A stretch of DNA of 64,000 bases. Origin: Hyalella azteca. Lineage: Eukaryota > Arthropoda > Malacostraca > Amphipoda > Hyalellidae. The position numbers and the translations under genes are program-made. Under the pieces are notes generated by a model. It was not told where the DNA came from. It worked only from the letters and a program-made list of their open reading frames with translations, and did no database searches. Positions within the stretch are counted from its first letter, which is position 1; every line of letters starts with the position of its first letter. Where the stretch lies: NCBI RefSeq assembly GCF_000764305.2, contig NW_025939616.1, forward strand, positions 1 to 64,000, written 5' to 3'. Positions 46,481-63,964 of this stretch are shown here, piece after piece.

Positions 46481-47339
46481 TAATCTAACTCAATATAGTA
46501 TGGAGAGATATGCTATTCAAATGTTTAATAGGAATTTTAATGGGTCTTCTTTGGAATGATTTGACTTATTTTCAATAATAATGATAGCAGATACAACAAT
46601 GTCAGTACGGGAGCTGCATTCTTGGTATATGGTATTTGATAATTGCAACGGGATTCTCTAATATAAGGTATTACCAATCTCAGCAACACCGGGCATGGAT
46701 GCATGTTGCCATGTCAAAGGGTTTCTTAGACTTTTTTTGAATGCAAAAAGAATATGTAATTTTTTAGAAGAACTGTTAAGATACAGGCAAAAGAAAAAAA
46801 AGCTGATATATATATTGTGTGTAGATCAGCATTATATCCAAATATGGCTGAATTTACTACCTAAATTGTCTTTGAGCACCTCCTTACTGAAACTTACAAA
46901 AGGAAAATTCATGTGTGTACTGGTATATAAAAAAACTTTGTACCTTATTATTGGTCTAATTTTTCACTTACTTTAATTGCTAAGTAATTTGGAAGTAATC
47001 ATTAATCTAACTTGTACTATGTAAGTGGTATTTTTTGTATGATAAACTATAATGTAACATTTATCTTGCACTGAGTGCCTAATAATATTTAGAAAATTTT
47101 TCAATAATAACCTTATCTGAATTAAGTTCAGTACTAGTCATTTTTAAGATGAAAATATTTTTGGAACCTAGGATCTTGCAAATTAAATTTAATTAAATAA
47201 TGAAGTACCTTGTGACAGTAACCAATAATCTTTTACAGTTGAACATTTAAAAATAAACTTTGTTGGAAAATAAAACAACAGAATATAATCAAACATACTT
47301 CATCTAAACTAGGTACTTTATATCCAGCAAACATTCCTG
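46481..47339. other. Upstream region of DR1
   Basis: AT-rich. The DR1 5'UTR must lie at its right end, with a TTTATA word at about 47317, but no confident core promoter was found. The frame at 46695-46976 is not protein-like. Confidence 0.35.
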
Positions 47340-50286
47340 ATGGCAGACTCTACTGATGGTTTGTCTCAGTCACCCGAAGATGAGCTCACCATCCCCCGAG
47401 CTGCTGTCAATAAATACATACGAGAAATTTGCCCAAATGTCAGAGTAGGATTTGACACTAGAGAGCTGCTATTACAATGCTGCTCTGAGTTTATACACGT
47501 TATCAGTTCTGAAGCAAACCAAGCTTGCAGTGAAGAACAGAAAAAAACTATAACTGCTGAACATATATTCAAAGGTAGGTCTACAGGAATCCTTCTCACT
47601 GCAAATCATTTTGTGTGGCTGCAAATTTGACAAAAAATTCCTACCCCTTATCAAATGTTGCTTTTTTTTTTTTTTGTATATAGGTATTTTTCATGTGTGA
47701 GTTATGAAAAGTCCAGAAACTTGATTTTGTTTAAAGAAATTCACACTGTCATCTAGGGTGAAAGGCATTTTCATGTCATAACAGCAAAAAAATTTTAGAT
47801 GCTTCTATAGCTAACTACAATACCATAACTTGAGTAGGCTTTGTGGTTTAACAGTTCTCCAACAAAACCAATCTTCAAATGTAAATACATTTTTTGAGCT
47901 GAAAATAACCAAAACCAATAGGAGAATATAATTATATTATGTCTTTGCAACTACCTACTACTGTGCAACTTCAATTAGATGTCTCAAGCAGTCAAAGTCT
48001 TCATGAGATATTGCTGATATTCATGCCATGATGATTAAGTATGTGTGTATGGCATCAAGTGAGTGACTGGCGAGACTGTTGTGAACTGCATCGGCTTGGA
48101 AATGTCTTACATTAACCAGATCATGCCACTTCAATGCCTGATAGTTTATATCAGTCCATCCTAACCTTAGCTTTATTTTACTTATTTTTCATCATTTGGA
48201 GTGGAAACATTTTTTCTGTATTCTGGATTATGTGGATTGAGATAGTATCTTGATTCCAAAACATTATTCTTTATTTGACAACATATTATAGTTGGTATTC
48301 TTTTTTAGCCCTTGTTCCTATCTATGCTCAGTTCATCAGTCATTCTGAATTACTTCCCATATAAAATTAATGACTAATTTCTCATACTTGTCTTTCACAA
48401 CTGTCTAGTCCACAACTAAGCTCTCAGGTCCTCAATCAATAATATTTTCTCTCTCTTGCTTTATTCTAGCTATCTTCCTGAGTTTCTTCCGATGTTTTAA
48501 AGCATTTAATGTCCTTACTGTGGCCCGTGCCAAGCACAAGCAGTTGCTCCCTCACTGACTTTGCTGCTCTGAGTTTTCATTGATCTGTGGCTGCCTTGTC
48601 TGATGATTTCACTTCAATCTATGACAACTGGACATCAATGTTTTTGTGCAATGTACCTATATGCCAGTATATGAGTAGAGAATGTAACAATTGATATTTT
48701 CACTATTGTTTGTAATATTATAATGCTGTACGCATGTTTATTGTAAATTATGCTATTGGAATGCATACTATGATTACTTCTATGCTATGAACAGTGCATA
48801 TGTTGTTTGAGGGAGCACTAATTACTAATTAGCCATCCAAGCAGTGTGCTGCTTCCTCTTTGACTGACTGTATCTGGGTAAATTACTCATAGATCTGTTT
48901 AAATTAAAATTATTGATAATTTTTCATTGCCAAGTTGCATCAATTGAATTGTCCATCAATACATCCATTTACCCATTTACCATAATCTTATGTATATTGC
49001 CTAAAGTAATAGCCTATTTTCAACTATATTTGGCCATGCAATTACAGTCAATAACTTGAATATGAGTTAGCATATGAAAATAATTTGTTTCATTATAAAA
49101 TCATATAGGTATCCTCACACATAAGTTCAACAATACTCACTCTGGTCGCTGCACTTCAATTTATATGATATTGCTCCCACAGCTACCCTGGTATTATTGG
49201 AAATTTGATATTGTATGTGTTTAGTAGTATATCAATTCACAAACTCATTCATAATGAACTCTTGAAGATACAATTAAACCTAAAAACTATTAAACTTTTC
49301 TCAAAACAAATATATTTATTAAAGTGAGCCATCAATATTATAACCTTGTTGTTTTTTTCATTCAGATTCTTGCACTTAACTTGAATTTTTAATATATAGC
49401 TTTTTTGGCAGCACTTCACAAGCTTGGCTTCAGCGACTACGTAGCGGAGGCAGAAGCTGTGCTGCGAGACTGCAAGGCTTTGGCTGCCAAGAAGAGAAGG
49501 AAAAGTTCTAGACTAGAGAACCTGGGCATCCCTGAAGAGGACTTGTTGCGCCAACAACAAGAACTTTTTGCTAAGGTTAACTTTTTCGATGAAAGAATTT
49601 GTTTTGATGGTCTAAATTAACAGCAGCTCAAAGTTCGTATTTGGGAACTTTTAAATTCATTGGCTCTGTTTTCAAACTCATTACATTCATTTTCAAGTCA
49701 TAAACTTCTCATTTTTTTCATAATTTGTGCTTTTAACTCATAAACTTTGTTCCTAAACTTGTAAACTCTTTACATATTTTAACTGTGCTCTGAATACAAC
49801 TCACCATAATTATTTTATTATTGTATAATATGAAGGAAATTTTTTTAAGTTTGCCTTCCTATTATTCTTTAGTAATTTTTTTCTCATAGTTTTTTCAAAT
49901 CTTTTTTGTTCTCCATTTAAAACTATGATATAAAATCAATTCACTTGCTTGTGTTTCTTTTTTGATGCTTGAAAATGTTAAAATTTGCAATAAAATTATA
50001 CATGCTCAATTTATCTGTTCATCATCTTACTGATATATATAATTGTTTTCTTTCAATAACCAGATTTAATTGAGAGAATAGCAAGTGGTTATTATTGTTG
50101 TAACGTGATGATTTGTTGTTTACATCACAGGCACGAGAAGAACAATTATTTGTTGACCAGAAGAAGTGGCTTCATCTCCAACAACAAGCCAGTGTTGCAG
50201 AACAGCAACAACAACAACTGCAATCTGCTCAATTACAAAATGATGATGATGACGAATATGAAGATGATGATGATGATGAGCCATAA
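47340..50286 (+). CDS. DR1 / NC2-beta, TBP-binding transcription repressor subunit
   Basis: Exons 47340-47574, 49400-49575 and 50131-50286 have matching phases and make 567 nt, 188 residues (the vertebrate protein is about 176). The N-terminal histone fold reads LTIPRAAVNKYIREICPNVR, then ELLLQCCSEFIHVISSEANQ and KTITAEHIF, continuing in exon 2 with ALHKLGF and SRLENLGIPEEDLLRQQQEL. A Gln-rich segment and an acidic DDDDEYEDDDDDEP tail end it. DR1 pairs with DRAP1 (NC2-alpha) on promoter-bound TBP to block TFIIA/TFIIB, and is also an ATAC complex subunit. The start is the first ATG ahead of the fold. Introns are 1.8 and 0.55 kb, without splice-site arrays. Confidence 0.96.
47642..49399. other. 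DR1 intron 1
   Basis: AT-rich intron with a T-homopolymer near 47665. No repeat arrays or embedded genes. Confidence 0.5.
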
Positions 50287-50308
50287 CTTTCATCATAATG
50301 TTATCTAA

Positions 50309-50314
50309 AATAAA
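50309..50314 (+). terminator. Polyadenylation signal of DR1
   Basis: AATAAA 22 bases after the DR1 stop codon, which would give a very short 3'UTR. Confidence 0.7.
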
Positions 50315-50544
50315 CGACTAGTTCACTATGTCAAATTATACCATCTTCTCTTGTTCTTGCGTCAATTTGGAATAACTAAACATAACTAAGGTTGCAAATA
50401 ATTTATTTTAAATTGGTTCTTATTGGGTAACTTCCAATATTAGTTAGTAAAATCCAATGTCTGAGACTTATAGTGCGACTTGTGACATTTTACATTTGGT
50501 TAGAAACGTGCCATTTCTGAGACCTTGATGACTTTCCACATTTG

Positions 50545-50622
50545 ACGGAAGTATATTGAATAATATTGAATAATATTAAATAATATTGAATAATATTGAA
50601 TAATATTGAGTAATATTGAATA
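50545..50622. repeat. Short tandem repeat TAATATTGAA
   Basis: About seven 10-bp units with rare substitutions, between DR1 and the convergent channel gene. Confidence 0.9.
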
Positions 50623-51259
50623 CCATAATGTGGCTGTGGTGCAGTCACATCAGGAAGTAGTGTTGATCATTAAGGCTAAAAAGAAAGGTTGGCTGCATTT
50701 GTTCATTAAAAACAATTGAACAACTTGTGGATGTTGTCTCTTTATTTTATTTTCCTAGTTTTAGGTAGCGCATGTGCAGCGGTGCTCAGATGTAGGTAAA
50801 AGGTTAAGGGTGAATGTAGCCAGTTCTGGAATCTCAGCCAAAACTCGAACACAGAGGCACAATTTCCACCAACTTTTAACTCCTTATTCGATTGTGAACG
50901 AAATTTTCCGTAACTAATAGCAGTTTCCTGCTATGAAGGTTAATAAAATTTGCAGATTTCTCACTGTATATGTCCGCTCTTGAATTTGTATTTGTTGTCA
51001 CTAAACACTAATGTATTTATTTTAGCGAGATTTTGAGATAATAATTCATTGAAAGCACCGTTATTGTGAAGGCCAAATTGATTCTTATCTGTACACAAAA
51101 GTCAACTGGAACATCTTTCTTGATGAAGATAGTATGCACTAAATTGATACAAAACGATATGGAAGGCTGATTATTAATTGGTTAACTCTCGCAGAATACG
51201 TACTAAAATAACCACATATTCTTGCTTTGGAAATGAACAATAGTCGTCCAAGTGATAGA

Positions 51260-56235
<4,976 letters not shown>

Positions 56236-57020
56236 TATGAGGCTTGTCTCTTGTGAGTAATGTTAGGAGGACGCCTAAAGAGGGTGGCTATTATTATTAA
56301 ATCGCAGTTGTCTCTAAATCTCTTATGAGAGAGATGTCTCGGGTGTCTATGAGAAAGATGTCTACGGGAGAGATGCCTCAGATGACTATAAATTCGATTA
56401 TGGTACCAAAACGCGTCTTAATGTCAATTTTATTAGTCACATTATTTTCATATGTTATAAAGCAGCTAAAAACGTCTCGGGTTTCTTTTTCAAGATACCC
56501 TGTTTTAACCTTCAGACCGAAGTACTGTATATTACTCGTCTCACCCACTGTACGAAATCAAATTGCACACTTTTCTTTTGTACGTACAATTACACTGTAC
56601 TGGTGTACCTACATGTACACTTTACTTGATGCAGTGACACTGTCCCCAGCCAGACACAGCTGGGACCGTCCCGTTTCAGTTCAGAAAAATTTGCATCACA
56701 GTTCAGAAAAATTTGCATCAAAATCACTTTTTCAAATTCTTTTCTGGAGCAAACCTTACTATACTATCTTTGACATTAATTATGTATGTCCACCAAATTA
56801 TAATGACAGTAAAACATATAATTACACAAAATGCAACAAAATCTGAAAAAAATTATAAATATTAATCAGGATAAAATTAATTTTATAGAATTGTACGGCT
56901 ATGTAAAATTAAGAAAACAAAGTTTTAACAAATTGTTGAGAAATTCTTTGTTCTCTTTGCAGGGAAAAAATAAACTCCTATGCAAAGTCGTAAGAAACGC
57001 GAGTTTTTTTTGTTGCGCAG
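56236..57020. other. Upstream region of the channel gene
   Basis: Contains short repeats of GAGA(G/A)(A/G)GATGTCT near 56320-56370 and a duplicated CAGTTCAGAAAAATTTGCAT near 56690. The 173-codon plus-strand frame at 56325-56846 shows no domain and is treated as chance. Confidence 0.4.
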
Positions 57021-57024
57021 CTGT

Positions 57025-57245
57025 AGTATTAGTGAGGAGGCATGGGTGTTAGTGAGGAGACATGGGTGTTGGTGAGGAGGCATGGGTGTTGGTGAGGAGA
57101 CATGGGTGTTAGTGAGGAGGCATGGGTGTTAGTGAGGAGACATGGGTGTTAGTGAATGGTGAGGAGGCATGGGTGTTGGTGAGGAGGCATGGGTGCTGGT
57201 GAAGAGGCATGGGTGTTGGTGAGGAGGCATGGGTGTTGGTGAAGG
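57025..57245. repeat. Minisatellite, 20-bp unit, about 11 copies
   Basis: GAGGAGGCATGGGTGTTGGT and close variants (AGTGAGGAGACATGGG). Confidence 0.93.
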
Positions 57246-57815
57246 GCGGCGGCGAGTGACGGGCAAAGAACTACTCAAAGCTTGTACATATAGACAAAAA
57301 CCATTTTACTCCTGTTATTGTTTCGGACTTTTTCATCCGTTCTCAAAATTCTAAAGACGAATAACGTTGGAGATAACGTAACAAAATGACTTGTTTGTTT
57401 GAACTATGTTATAACCCATTAGTGATATAATGGGAGCTGTTAGAAATTTATTGCATTCTCTTATCCCTTCCAATCAATTTTTTTGTGACGAAGCGCATGG
57501 TTGAAACAATTTATGGTTGACGTCTGGAGCGCTCTTGAATCTGACCAATTTAATGTTATAAAATGTATAACTTCTTAAATCTTGCTGTATGATTGGTATT
57601 TAAATTGGGAAAAATTGCTGTGTAAAAATGTCCAGCCCAGCCACCAGTCTACCACTCAAATTAGGTTGAGATTTCAAGTCTTGTTTGCATTCAATCTTCA
57701 ATTGAATTTTGATTTACACTGAATCAAGTTCTGGGCCGAAAGACGAGCGGTTGAGAACGTGTTCAGTTTGCTCACGAATGTTCACGTTCTTCTATACGTA
57801 TGGATATTTATACAA
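57246..57815. other. Gene-free spacer
   Basis: AT-rich DNA; no gene or repeat found. Confidence 0.35.
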
Positions 57816-57824
57816 ATGACTACA

Positions 57825-58192
57825 GCACGAGACAGAATACAGTGTGAGACAGAGTATAGTGTGAGAAAGAGTATAGTGTAAGACAGAGTATAGTGTGAGA
57901 CAGAGTATAGTGTGAGACAGAATACAGTGTGAGACAGAGTATAGTGTGAGAAAGAGTATATGGCAAGACAGAGTATAATGTAAGACAGAGTATAGTGTGA
58001 GACAGAGTATAGTGTGAGACAGTGTACAATACGAGACAGTGTACAGTACGAGACAGAGTATAGTACAAGACAGTGTACAGTACGACAGTGTACTGTCCGA
58101 CACAGTGTATAGTACGAGACAGTGTACAGTACGAGACAGAGTACAGTACGAGACAGAGTACAGTACGAGACAGTGAACAGTACGACAGAGTA
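57825..58192. repeat. Minisatellite, ~17-bp unit, about 21 copies
   Basis: GAGACAGAGTATAGTGT units drift gradually to GAGACAGTGTACAGTAC across the array. Three overlapping long minus-strand frames are artefacts. Confidence 0.93.
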
Positions 58193-58790
58193 ATGTCCCC
58201 TCATTCCCGCAATGTTCGGGCCCAGTAGGTGAGAGCACTACTGTGCTCAAGCGTTTCTTTTCACTCTGTATGCCGCAGCAGCAGCTCCCAGCACGACAAC
58301 CGCATTATGCTCTTCGTATTTAATGACGACAAGACATTCGCACTTTGAATCTGCAAAGTGGTAGCAGAATTGTCACGTTCGGTCATTCATTTGTGGGCGA
58401 AAAGTGCGCTGTGAATTTTAAGTTTTAACTCGACTTTAAACGTCCTGCATTTATGCGTATATTTGCTTTCAAATAAGAGGACGACCTCCACATGACGATA
58501 GTTACAAATAGGATGCACGGGCATCGTCTGCTCTGAACCCGACATCTTCCTGACGTGTTATTGACACGTTGTCAACGCGTTTCTGACATGTTGTCAACGT
58601 GTCATTGGCACGGTGCTGGAGCGTTATTGTCAATGTGTAGGTGAAGTGTTGTTGTCAATCTGCAGATGATTGGGATTTATTTTTTACCCATGTAATATAA
58701 TCCCCTATAATTAAATATTTATAAAGCATTTGTTACTTCAATTAGGAGTCATGCCTGTACTGCACCTGCCTGGAAGTCTGGATTCATCCA
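58193..58790. other. Gene-free spacer with ACGTGTTGTCAACG words
   Basis: 58550-58660 has degenerate repeats of TGACACGTTGTCAACGCGTT type. Otherwise nothing seen. Confidence 0.4.
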
Positions 58791-58799
58791 GGCACCTGT

Positions 58800-58930
58800 C
58801 GCTGCCTGGATTCATCAGCTGATCAGCTGGTCAGCCGTGAGCTGATCAGCTGAAGCCGTGAGCTGGTCAGCTGAAGCCGTGAGCTGGTCAGCTGGTCAGC
58901 TGAAGCCGTGAGCTGGTCAGCTGATATCAG
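58800..58930. repeat. Palindrome-rich short repeat (GAGCTGGTCAGCTGAAGCCGT)
   Basis: Five or so copies of GTGAGCTGGTCAGCTGAAGCC mixed with the palindrome CTGATCAGCTGATCAG. Confidence 0.85.
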
Positions 58931-59034
58931 CCACGTGTCGCGAAGCCTCATTTGAAGTCAATTTATGCAGCGATTTCGACACCAAAATTTGTCAACTTGT
59001 AAGCGCTTAGCTGCGCGGCCTGGTTTCTTTTCCT

Positions 59035-59290
59035 TGTGCCTGGTGCACCAGTGGTGCGCGTGGCAGCTGGTGCACCAGTGGTGCGCGTGACGGCTGGTGC
59101 ACCAGTGGTGCGCGTGACAGCTGGTGCACCAGTGGTGCGCGTGAGGCTGGTGCACCAGTGGTGCGCGTGACAGCTGGTGCACCAGTGGTGCGCGTGACAG
59201 CTGGTGCACCAGTGGTGCGCGTGACAGCTGGTGCACCAGTGGTGCACGTGACAGCTGGTGCACCAGTGGTGCGCGTGACAGCTGGTGCGT
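59035..59290. repeat. Minisatellite, 27-bp unit, about 9.5 copies
   Basis: GGTGCACCAGTGGTGCGCGT plus GACAGCT, highly conserved. The unit contains the palindromes TGGTGCACCA and TGCGCG. Confidence 0.95.
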
Positions 59291-59495
59291 GATAGGCTCG
59301 CTTTCGTTCCGAACTAATACACATTCACTTGTAGATAACAAATTAATTTTTCCATATATGGACGGCAGATTAAGCTAATCTGTCTCTGAATAACAAACTG
59401 GTTTATTAATTGGTAATAATAACAAATTACAAAATCGATTGAAGTGTGGAAATTAACCGCCTGTGAAGAATTGCAACTTCGTTCGCATGCCGCGC

Positions 59496-59692
59496 TGCTA
59501 CATAAGTGATAAGTTGTTAGTTTGTAAACCTTTGACTAAGATTCTGCGTCAAATAATATGTGTTGGTGTTGATGTGTTGACACTTATAATGTGTAACATA
59601 AGTGATAAGTTGTTAGTTTGTAAACCTTTGACTAAGATTCTGCGTCAAATAATATGTGTTGGTGTTGATGTGTCGACACTTATAATGTGTTT
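59496..59692. repeat. Two-copy tandem duplication, ~98 bp, nearly identical
   Basis: CATAAGTGATAAGTTGTTAG through GACACTTATAATGTGT is repeated with only one or two changes, which indicates a recent event. Confidence 0.93.
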
Positions 59693-60014
59693 TACTGATG
59701 TATTACCGAGAAAATATTCAAATGAAGCTGTGAATATTTTCGCCCGCTTTGAATCGAGTGTTTTATTTAGCACATCCTTTACAACCGCTGCTTTAGACAC
59801 TGTATGAAATTAATTTTTTTAACCAATTGCGAGTCGCACCAAATTTTCCTTGTGAATTAACAGCTCTGAATTTGTTGCATGTAATAAATGTGCATGTAAT
59901 GAATAAAATGAATATAAAAACAACTCCAATGTATTGGAGTTGTTTGGTCCGCGGCCTCGTCGGTGCGTGAGCTGCAGTTGAAATTAAATAAAACTTCAAT
60001 GGCTTTTTGATGAA

Positions 60015-60190
60015 CATACCCCGGGCACTGTAATGGTTGTACATGTAATAACATACCCCGGGCACTGTAATGGTTGTACATGTAGGAACATACCCCAGGC
60101 ACTGTAATGGGTTGTACATGTAGGAACATACCCCGGGCACTGTAATGGGTTGTACATGTAGTAACATACCCCGGGCACTGTAATGGTTTG
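60015..60190. repeat. Minisatellite, ~37-bp unit, about 5 copies
   Basis: AACATACCCCGGGCACTGTA plus ATGGGTTGTACATGTAGG, ending at an N (60191). Confidence 0.93.
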
Positions 60191-60191
60191 N

Positions 60192-60272
60192 ACCATGTGG
60201 CGCACACCCCACACCATGTGGCGCACACCCCACACCATGTGGCGCACACCCCACACCATGTGGCGCACACCC
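60192..60272. repeat. Minisatellite, 20-bp unit, 4 copies
   Basis: ACCATGTGGCGCACACCCCAC units begin immediately after the N, so two unrelated arrays were joined here. Confidence 0.92.
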
Positions 60273-60289
60273 TTACTTTCAACATAAGA

Positions 60290-60955
60290 CTTGACTATTT
60301 AAGTGACCATTAACAAACATCTTATCCACGTGCTATTATTCAAACTTGTTGGTAAAGTTAGCAGAGAAATGTATTTTTTTCAGGATCGTTTCCTTTAAAG
60401 CATTGAAATTCTCATCGATCCTGAGAAGAATCCTCCTTTCCATTTTTTACCGAAAAATTTACTCTCGTCCGACATCTATAATATATTTTTGCATCATCAT
60501 ACGACCGGGATTTATTAAGAAAATATAGATTTGGTTTGACGTTGTAATAAATGCAGCTCGTTCATTAAAGAAAAACATTATCTCGTCCACAGCAAATTGA
60601 GAACCGATACACTCAAAACTCAATATGGGTCAGCTATTGTGCCCGCTCATGTCATCCCATTAGTGTTGCCCTATTGTTGAACTGATGTTGTGTCTCATGA
60701 TGATTATAGGCGCTGTAACTGACGTGTGTTGAACTGATGTTGTGTCTCATGGTGACTAGACCAGAACTGATGTTGTGCATTCCAAGTTTAGATACTGGGT
60801 TCCATTTTAATTTTCCCAAGAAACCGGTGATGAATTAAACTTAGAGAAAAATGCTACTTTATTAGCACTGAAACAAGGCCAAGTGAGGTTTGTATTTTAC
60901 CGATACATTGTTTTGGCCGAACGGAGTCGTGTGTGTTTTTTCTCAATAGTTGTTG
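60290..60955. other. Gene-free spacer
   Basis: AT-rich. A short duplicated phrase (GAACTGATGTTGTGTCTCAT) occurs at about 60678 and 60732. Confidence 0.4.
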
Positions 60956-60964
60956 AAGAAAAGC

Positions 60965-61412
60965 TGCATGAGTGGCATGAGTGGTATGAGTGACATGAGA
61001 CTCGTGGCATGAGTGGCATGAGTGGTTGAAGAAAAGCTGCATGAGTGGCATGAGACTCCTGGCATGAGTAGCATGAAACTCGTGGCATGAGTAGCATGAG
61101 ACTCGTGGCATGGGTGGCATGCGACTCGCGGCATGAGTGGCATGAGATTCGTGGTATGAGTGGCATGAGGGTCGTGGCATGAGTGGCATGAGACTCGCGA
61201 CATGAGTGGTATGAGACACGTGGCATGAGTCGCATGAGACTGGTGGCATGAGTGGCATGAGACTTGTGGCATGAGTGGTCGAGGCTCGTGACATGAGGGT
61301 ATGAATTTCGTGGTATGAGTGGCTGAGACTCATGCCATTAGGGTATGCGGCTCGTGGCATGAGTGGCATGCGACTCGTGGCATGAGTGGCATGAGTTTTG
61401 TAGCATGAATGG
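60965..61412. repeat. Minisatellite, ~23-bp unit, about 19 copies
   Basis: CATGAGTGGCATGAGACTCGTGG with many variants. Minus-strand frames across it are artefacts. Confidence 0.93.
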
Positions 61413-61802
61413 CGTCTACAGAAAATCAAGCACACAATGAGTCCTTTGGCCGGAACAGGATGGGTCAGGCTGACCCATACTATGTCAAAAAATGCATCGC
61501 TTTACGGACAAAGCCTCACTTATTTCTTTGAGTGTGAGGAAATTTCGGTCAATTATCTAGAGCCCGCCAGACAGCCTGCCGCTGTGCAGTTCTCAACCTA
61601 CCCTGCCGATCATTTTAATTAAAAAACTGTACTGTAAAACAGACTATCATTGTAAAACCGTGCATTACATTAATCATTATCGTTATTACCGCTATAATGT
61701 TCAGCTTTTCATCGTTATTGAGAGCAGTAAGAGCTTTGTTCTTAAGGCACTTCGAACAAACAATGGCTTAACTCAGCCTCACGTAGACTGCATTGCCACG
61801 TG

Positions 61803-62000
61803 TCTGCCTTACGTGACCTCACCATACGAGCATTGCGTGCTCTACGTGACCTCACCATACGAGCATTGCGTGCTCTACGTGACCTCACCATACGAGCATT
61901 GCGTGCTCTACGTGACGTCACCATGCGAGCATTGCGTGCTCTACGTGACCTCACCATACGAGCATTGCGTGCTCTACGTGACCTCACCATACGAGCAACG
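61803..62000. repeat. Minisatellite, 33-bp unit, about 6 copies
   Basis: ACGTGACCTCACCATACGAG plus CATTGCGTGCTCT. Because 33 is a multiple of 3, all frames stay open on both strands, which explains the overlapping open frames. Confidence 0.93.
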
Positions 62001-63390
62001 CATCTACAATACTCACCTACGAATCTAACACCGAGTACAGAGTAACTTATATTCACCTGCGAATTCACTACCCACTTTCAAAATCATGACAAGAAACTAT
62101 TCTGTGTCGAGGTCGAATTCCTTCATTCGTTTCATCGCACCAAATAAATAAATGTTGATTAATTGTCTTAATTTAAGGGTAAGGCTTATGTGCCGACACT
62201 TTTCTTATGCCTTTTCCATTCTACATGTAATATATACTGTATAATATACATAAGATAATGCATATAAGTTACATATAATCAATTTTACATTTATAATAAA
62301 TGATATTTGATTTTTTCTCGAAACTATAGCTTTGTGCGAGTCGTTTTCAACATGGTTTTAAGAGATGCAAAGAAATTCGTGTATACGTGTGTATACAGGA
62401 AGTTAGAATACTCCAACTTACTACTTTGCATTCGGGGTTCGCTGGACGAGCAAAAAACAAATATGTTAGGTTGTTATTATCCTAAATACTGTTGAATGTT
62501 ACGTGCAAACTGTTAATTATAACGGTTATTACCTCTCACGCCGCTTAGCTGCAGGTGGTCGAGCTACACGTGGCTGATAGACAGGCAGCCTCCTGAGCCT
62601 CAGCCTCTTCTAAGGAGGATAGAAGCAGCGATGAATATTAAACAGCCATGAGCTGTAAATTATTTGTAATGCTATTGCTACCTGAATCGAAAGTTGGCCT
62701 CCAACTGACTATTCGTATAATACTATTCCTACCGAGACCTTGCTACTGCTTAATAGCTGCAGGATAATTACACGCTTTATCGGCTTCTTATTTTGAATAC
62801 AAAAAATATTAATATAAAACGATTCAGCTGCACAAATGATATTCACAATCACCGCCTGATGCTGGAATTATCTGACTCGAGGTTTCGTGCCCGCTAAACT
62901 GCCAGGAATTTTTATTCCCTGCGATGCTGTTCCTTCGTACATCATCGCAGGCTGTGTACGGCTGTGATTTGAGTCCCCCCAACGGGGAATGGAAATAAGG
63001 GGATGACTGAGGGAGGGGAGGGAGGTGGACTCTCCAAAAAATGAGGGAGCCTTGGGTGTAGAAGGGAGTAGTGAACACCCCTCAAATGAGGGGACGTTCG
63101 GGAGGAGGGGGGCTAGGAAGATGGAGAAAATGCATTGCAGAGGAAACATTCCACAAATGTACAAATGATTTAGATTTGTAATAGCGATACTTATTACTTC
63201 TCAGTGACAATCACCGCCAGGACGCTCGGACAATTAAGTGGCGGCGATCCATCGTGGCCTGGGACTGCTACGTCCCAAAGAATTATCAAGGATACCTGAG
63301 GAGTTCTGCCGAGCGAAGTCTGTAAGTGTAGCAGCGAAACACGTCGCAACCTCGAACAAACATCAACATTTGTCGACGGCAGCAAACCTC
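62001..63390. other. Gene-free spacer
   Basis: AT-rich, with a GA-rich/purine-rich stretch at 62990-63130. No supported gene. The frame beginning at 63238 runs into the next array and is not convincing. Confidence 0.4.
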
Positions 63391-63394
63391 ACGT

Positions 63395-63803
63395 CCAGCC
63401 ATCAACAGGCCATAGTGTTGTGGCAGACTACAGACATTATGTACAGCCATCAACATGGCATAATGTTGTGGCAGACTACAGACATTATGTACAGCCATCA
63501 ACATAGCATAGTTTTGTGGCAGACTACAGACATTGCGCACAGCCATCAACATAGCAACGTGTTGTGGAAGACTATATATACAAACATTACGCACAGCCAT
63601 CAACATAGCATAGTGTTGTGGAAGACTACAGACATAACGTACAGTGATCAACATGGCATAGTATTGTGGCAGACTACAGACATTATGTACAGTGATCAAC
63701 ATGGCATAATGTTGTGGCAGACTACAGACATTATGTACAGTGATCAACATGGCATAATGTTGTGGCAGACTACAGACATTATGTACAGTGATCAACATGG
63801 CAT
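63395..63803. repeat. Minisatellite, ~48-bp unit, about 9 copies
   Basis: CATCAACATGGCATAATGTT plus GTGGCAGACTACAGACATTATGTACAG. It is cut off by the gap, and copies become more alike towards it. Confidence 0.93.
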
Positions 63804-63923
63804 NNNNNNNNNNNNNNNNNNNNNNNNNNNNNNNNNNNNNNNNNNNNNNNNNNNNNNNNNNNNNNNNNNNNNNNNNNNNNNNNNNNNNNNNNNNNNNNNN
63901 NNNNNNNNNNNNNNNNNNNNNNN
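63804..63923. other. Assembly gap (120 N)
   Basis: A run of N ending a minisatellite. Confidence 0.98.
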
Positions 63924-63964
63924 AATTAAAAGCCTAATAGCTGTTAATTAAAATGTAATTAAGT

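Noticed and set aside
47366..47654. Minus-strand frames across DR1 exon 1
   Set aside because: Antisense shadows of the histone-fold exon.
56325..56846. 173-codon plus-strand frame upstream of the channel gene
   Set aside because: Hydrophobic stretches but no domain, no repeats of codon bias, and no splice context; taken as chance.
57782..58250. Three minus-strand frames of 82-152 codons rich in Cys, Tyr and Leu
   Set aside because: Produced by the 17-bp GAGACAGAGTATAGTGT array; 17 copies shift through all frames and give the same peptide style.
60854..61435. 193-codon minus-strand frame, His/Ser/Thr-rich
   Set aside because: Entirely minisatellite; composition follows the 23-bp unit.
61742..62068. 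Overlapping open frames on both strands with repeating peptides
   Set aside because: A 33-bp tandem unit keeps all frames open. There is no start context or non-repeat domain.
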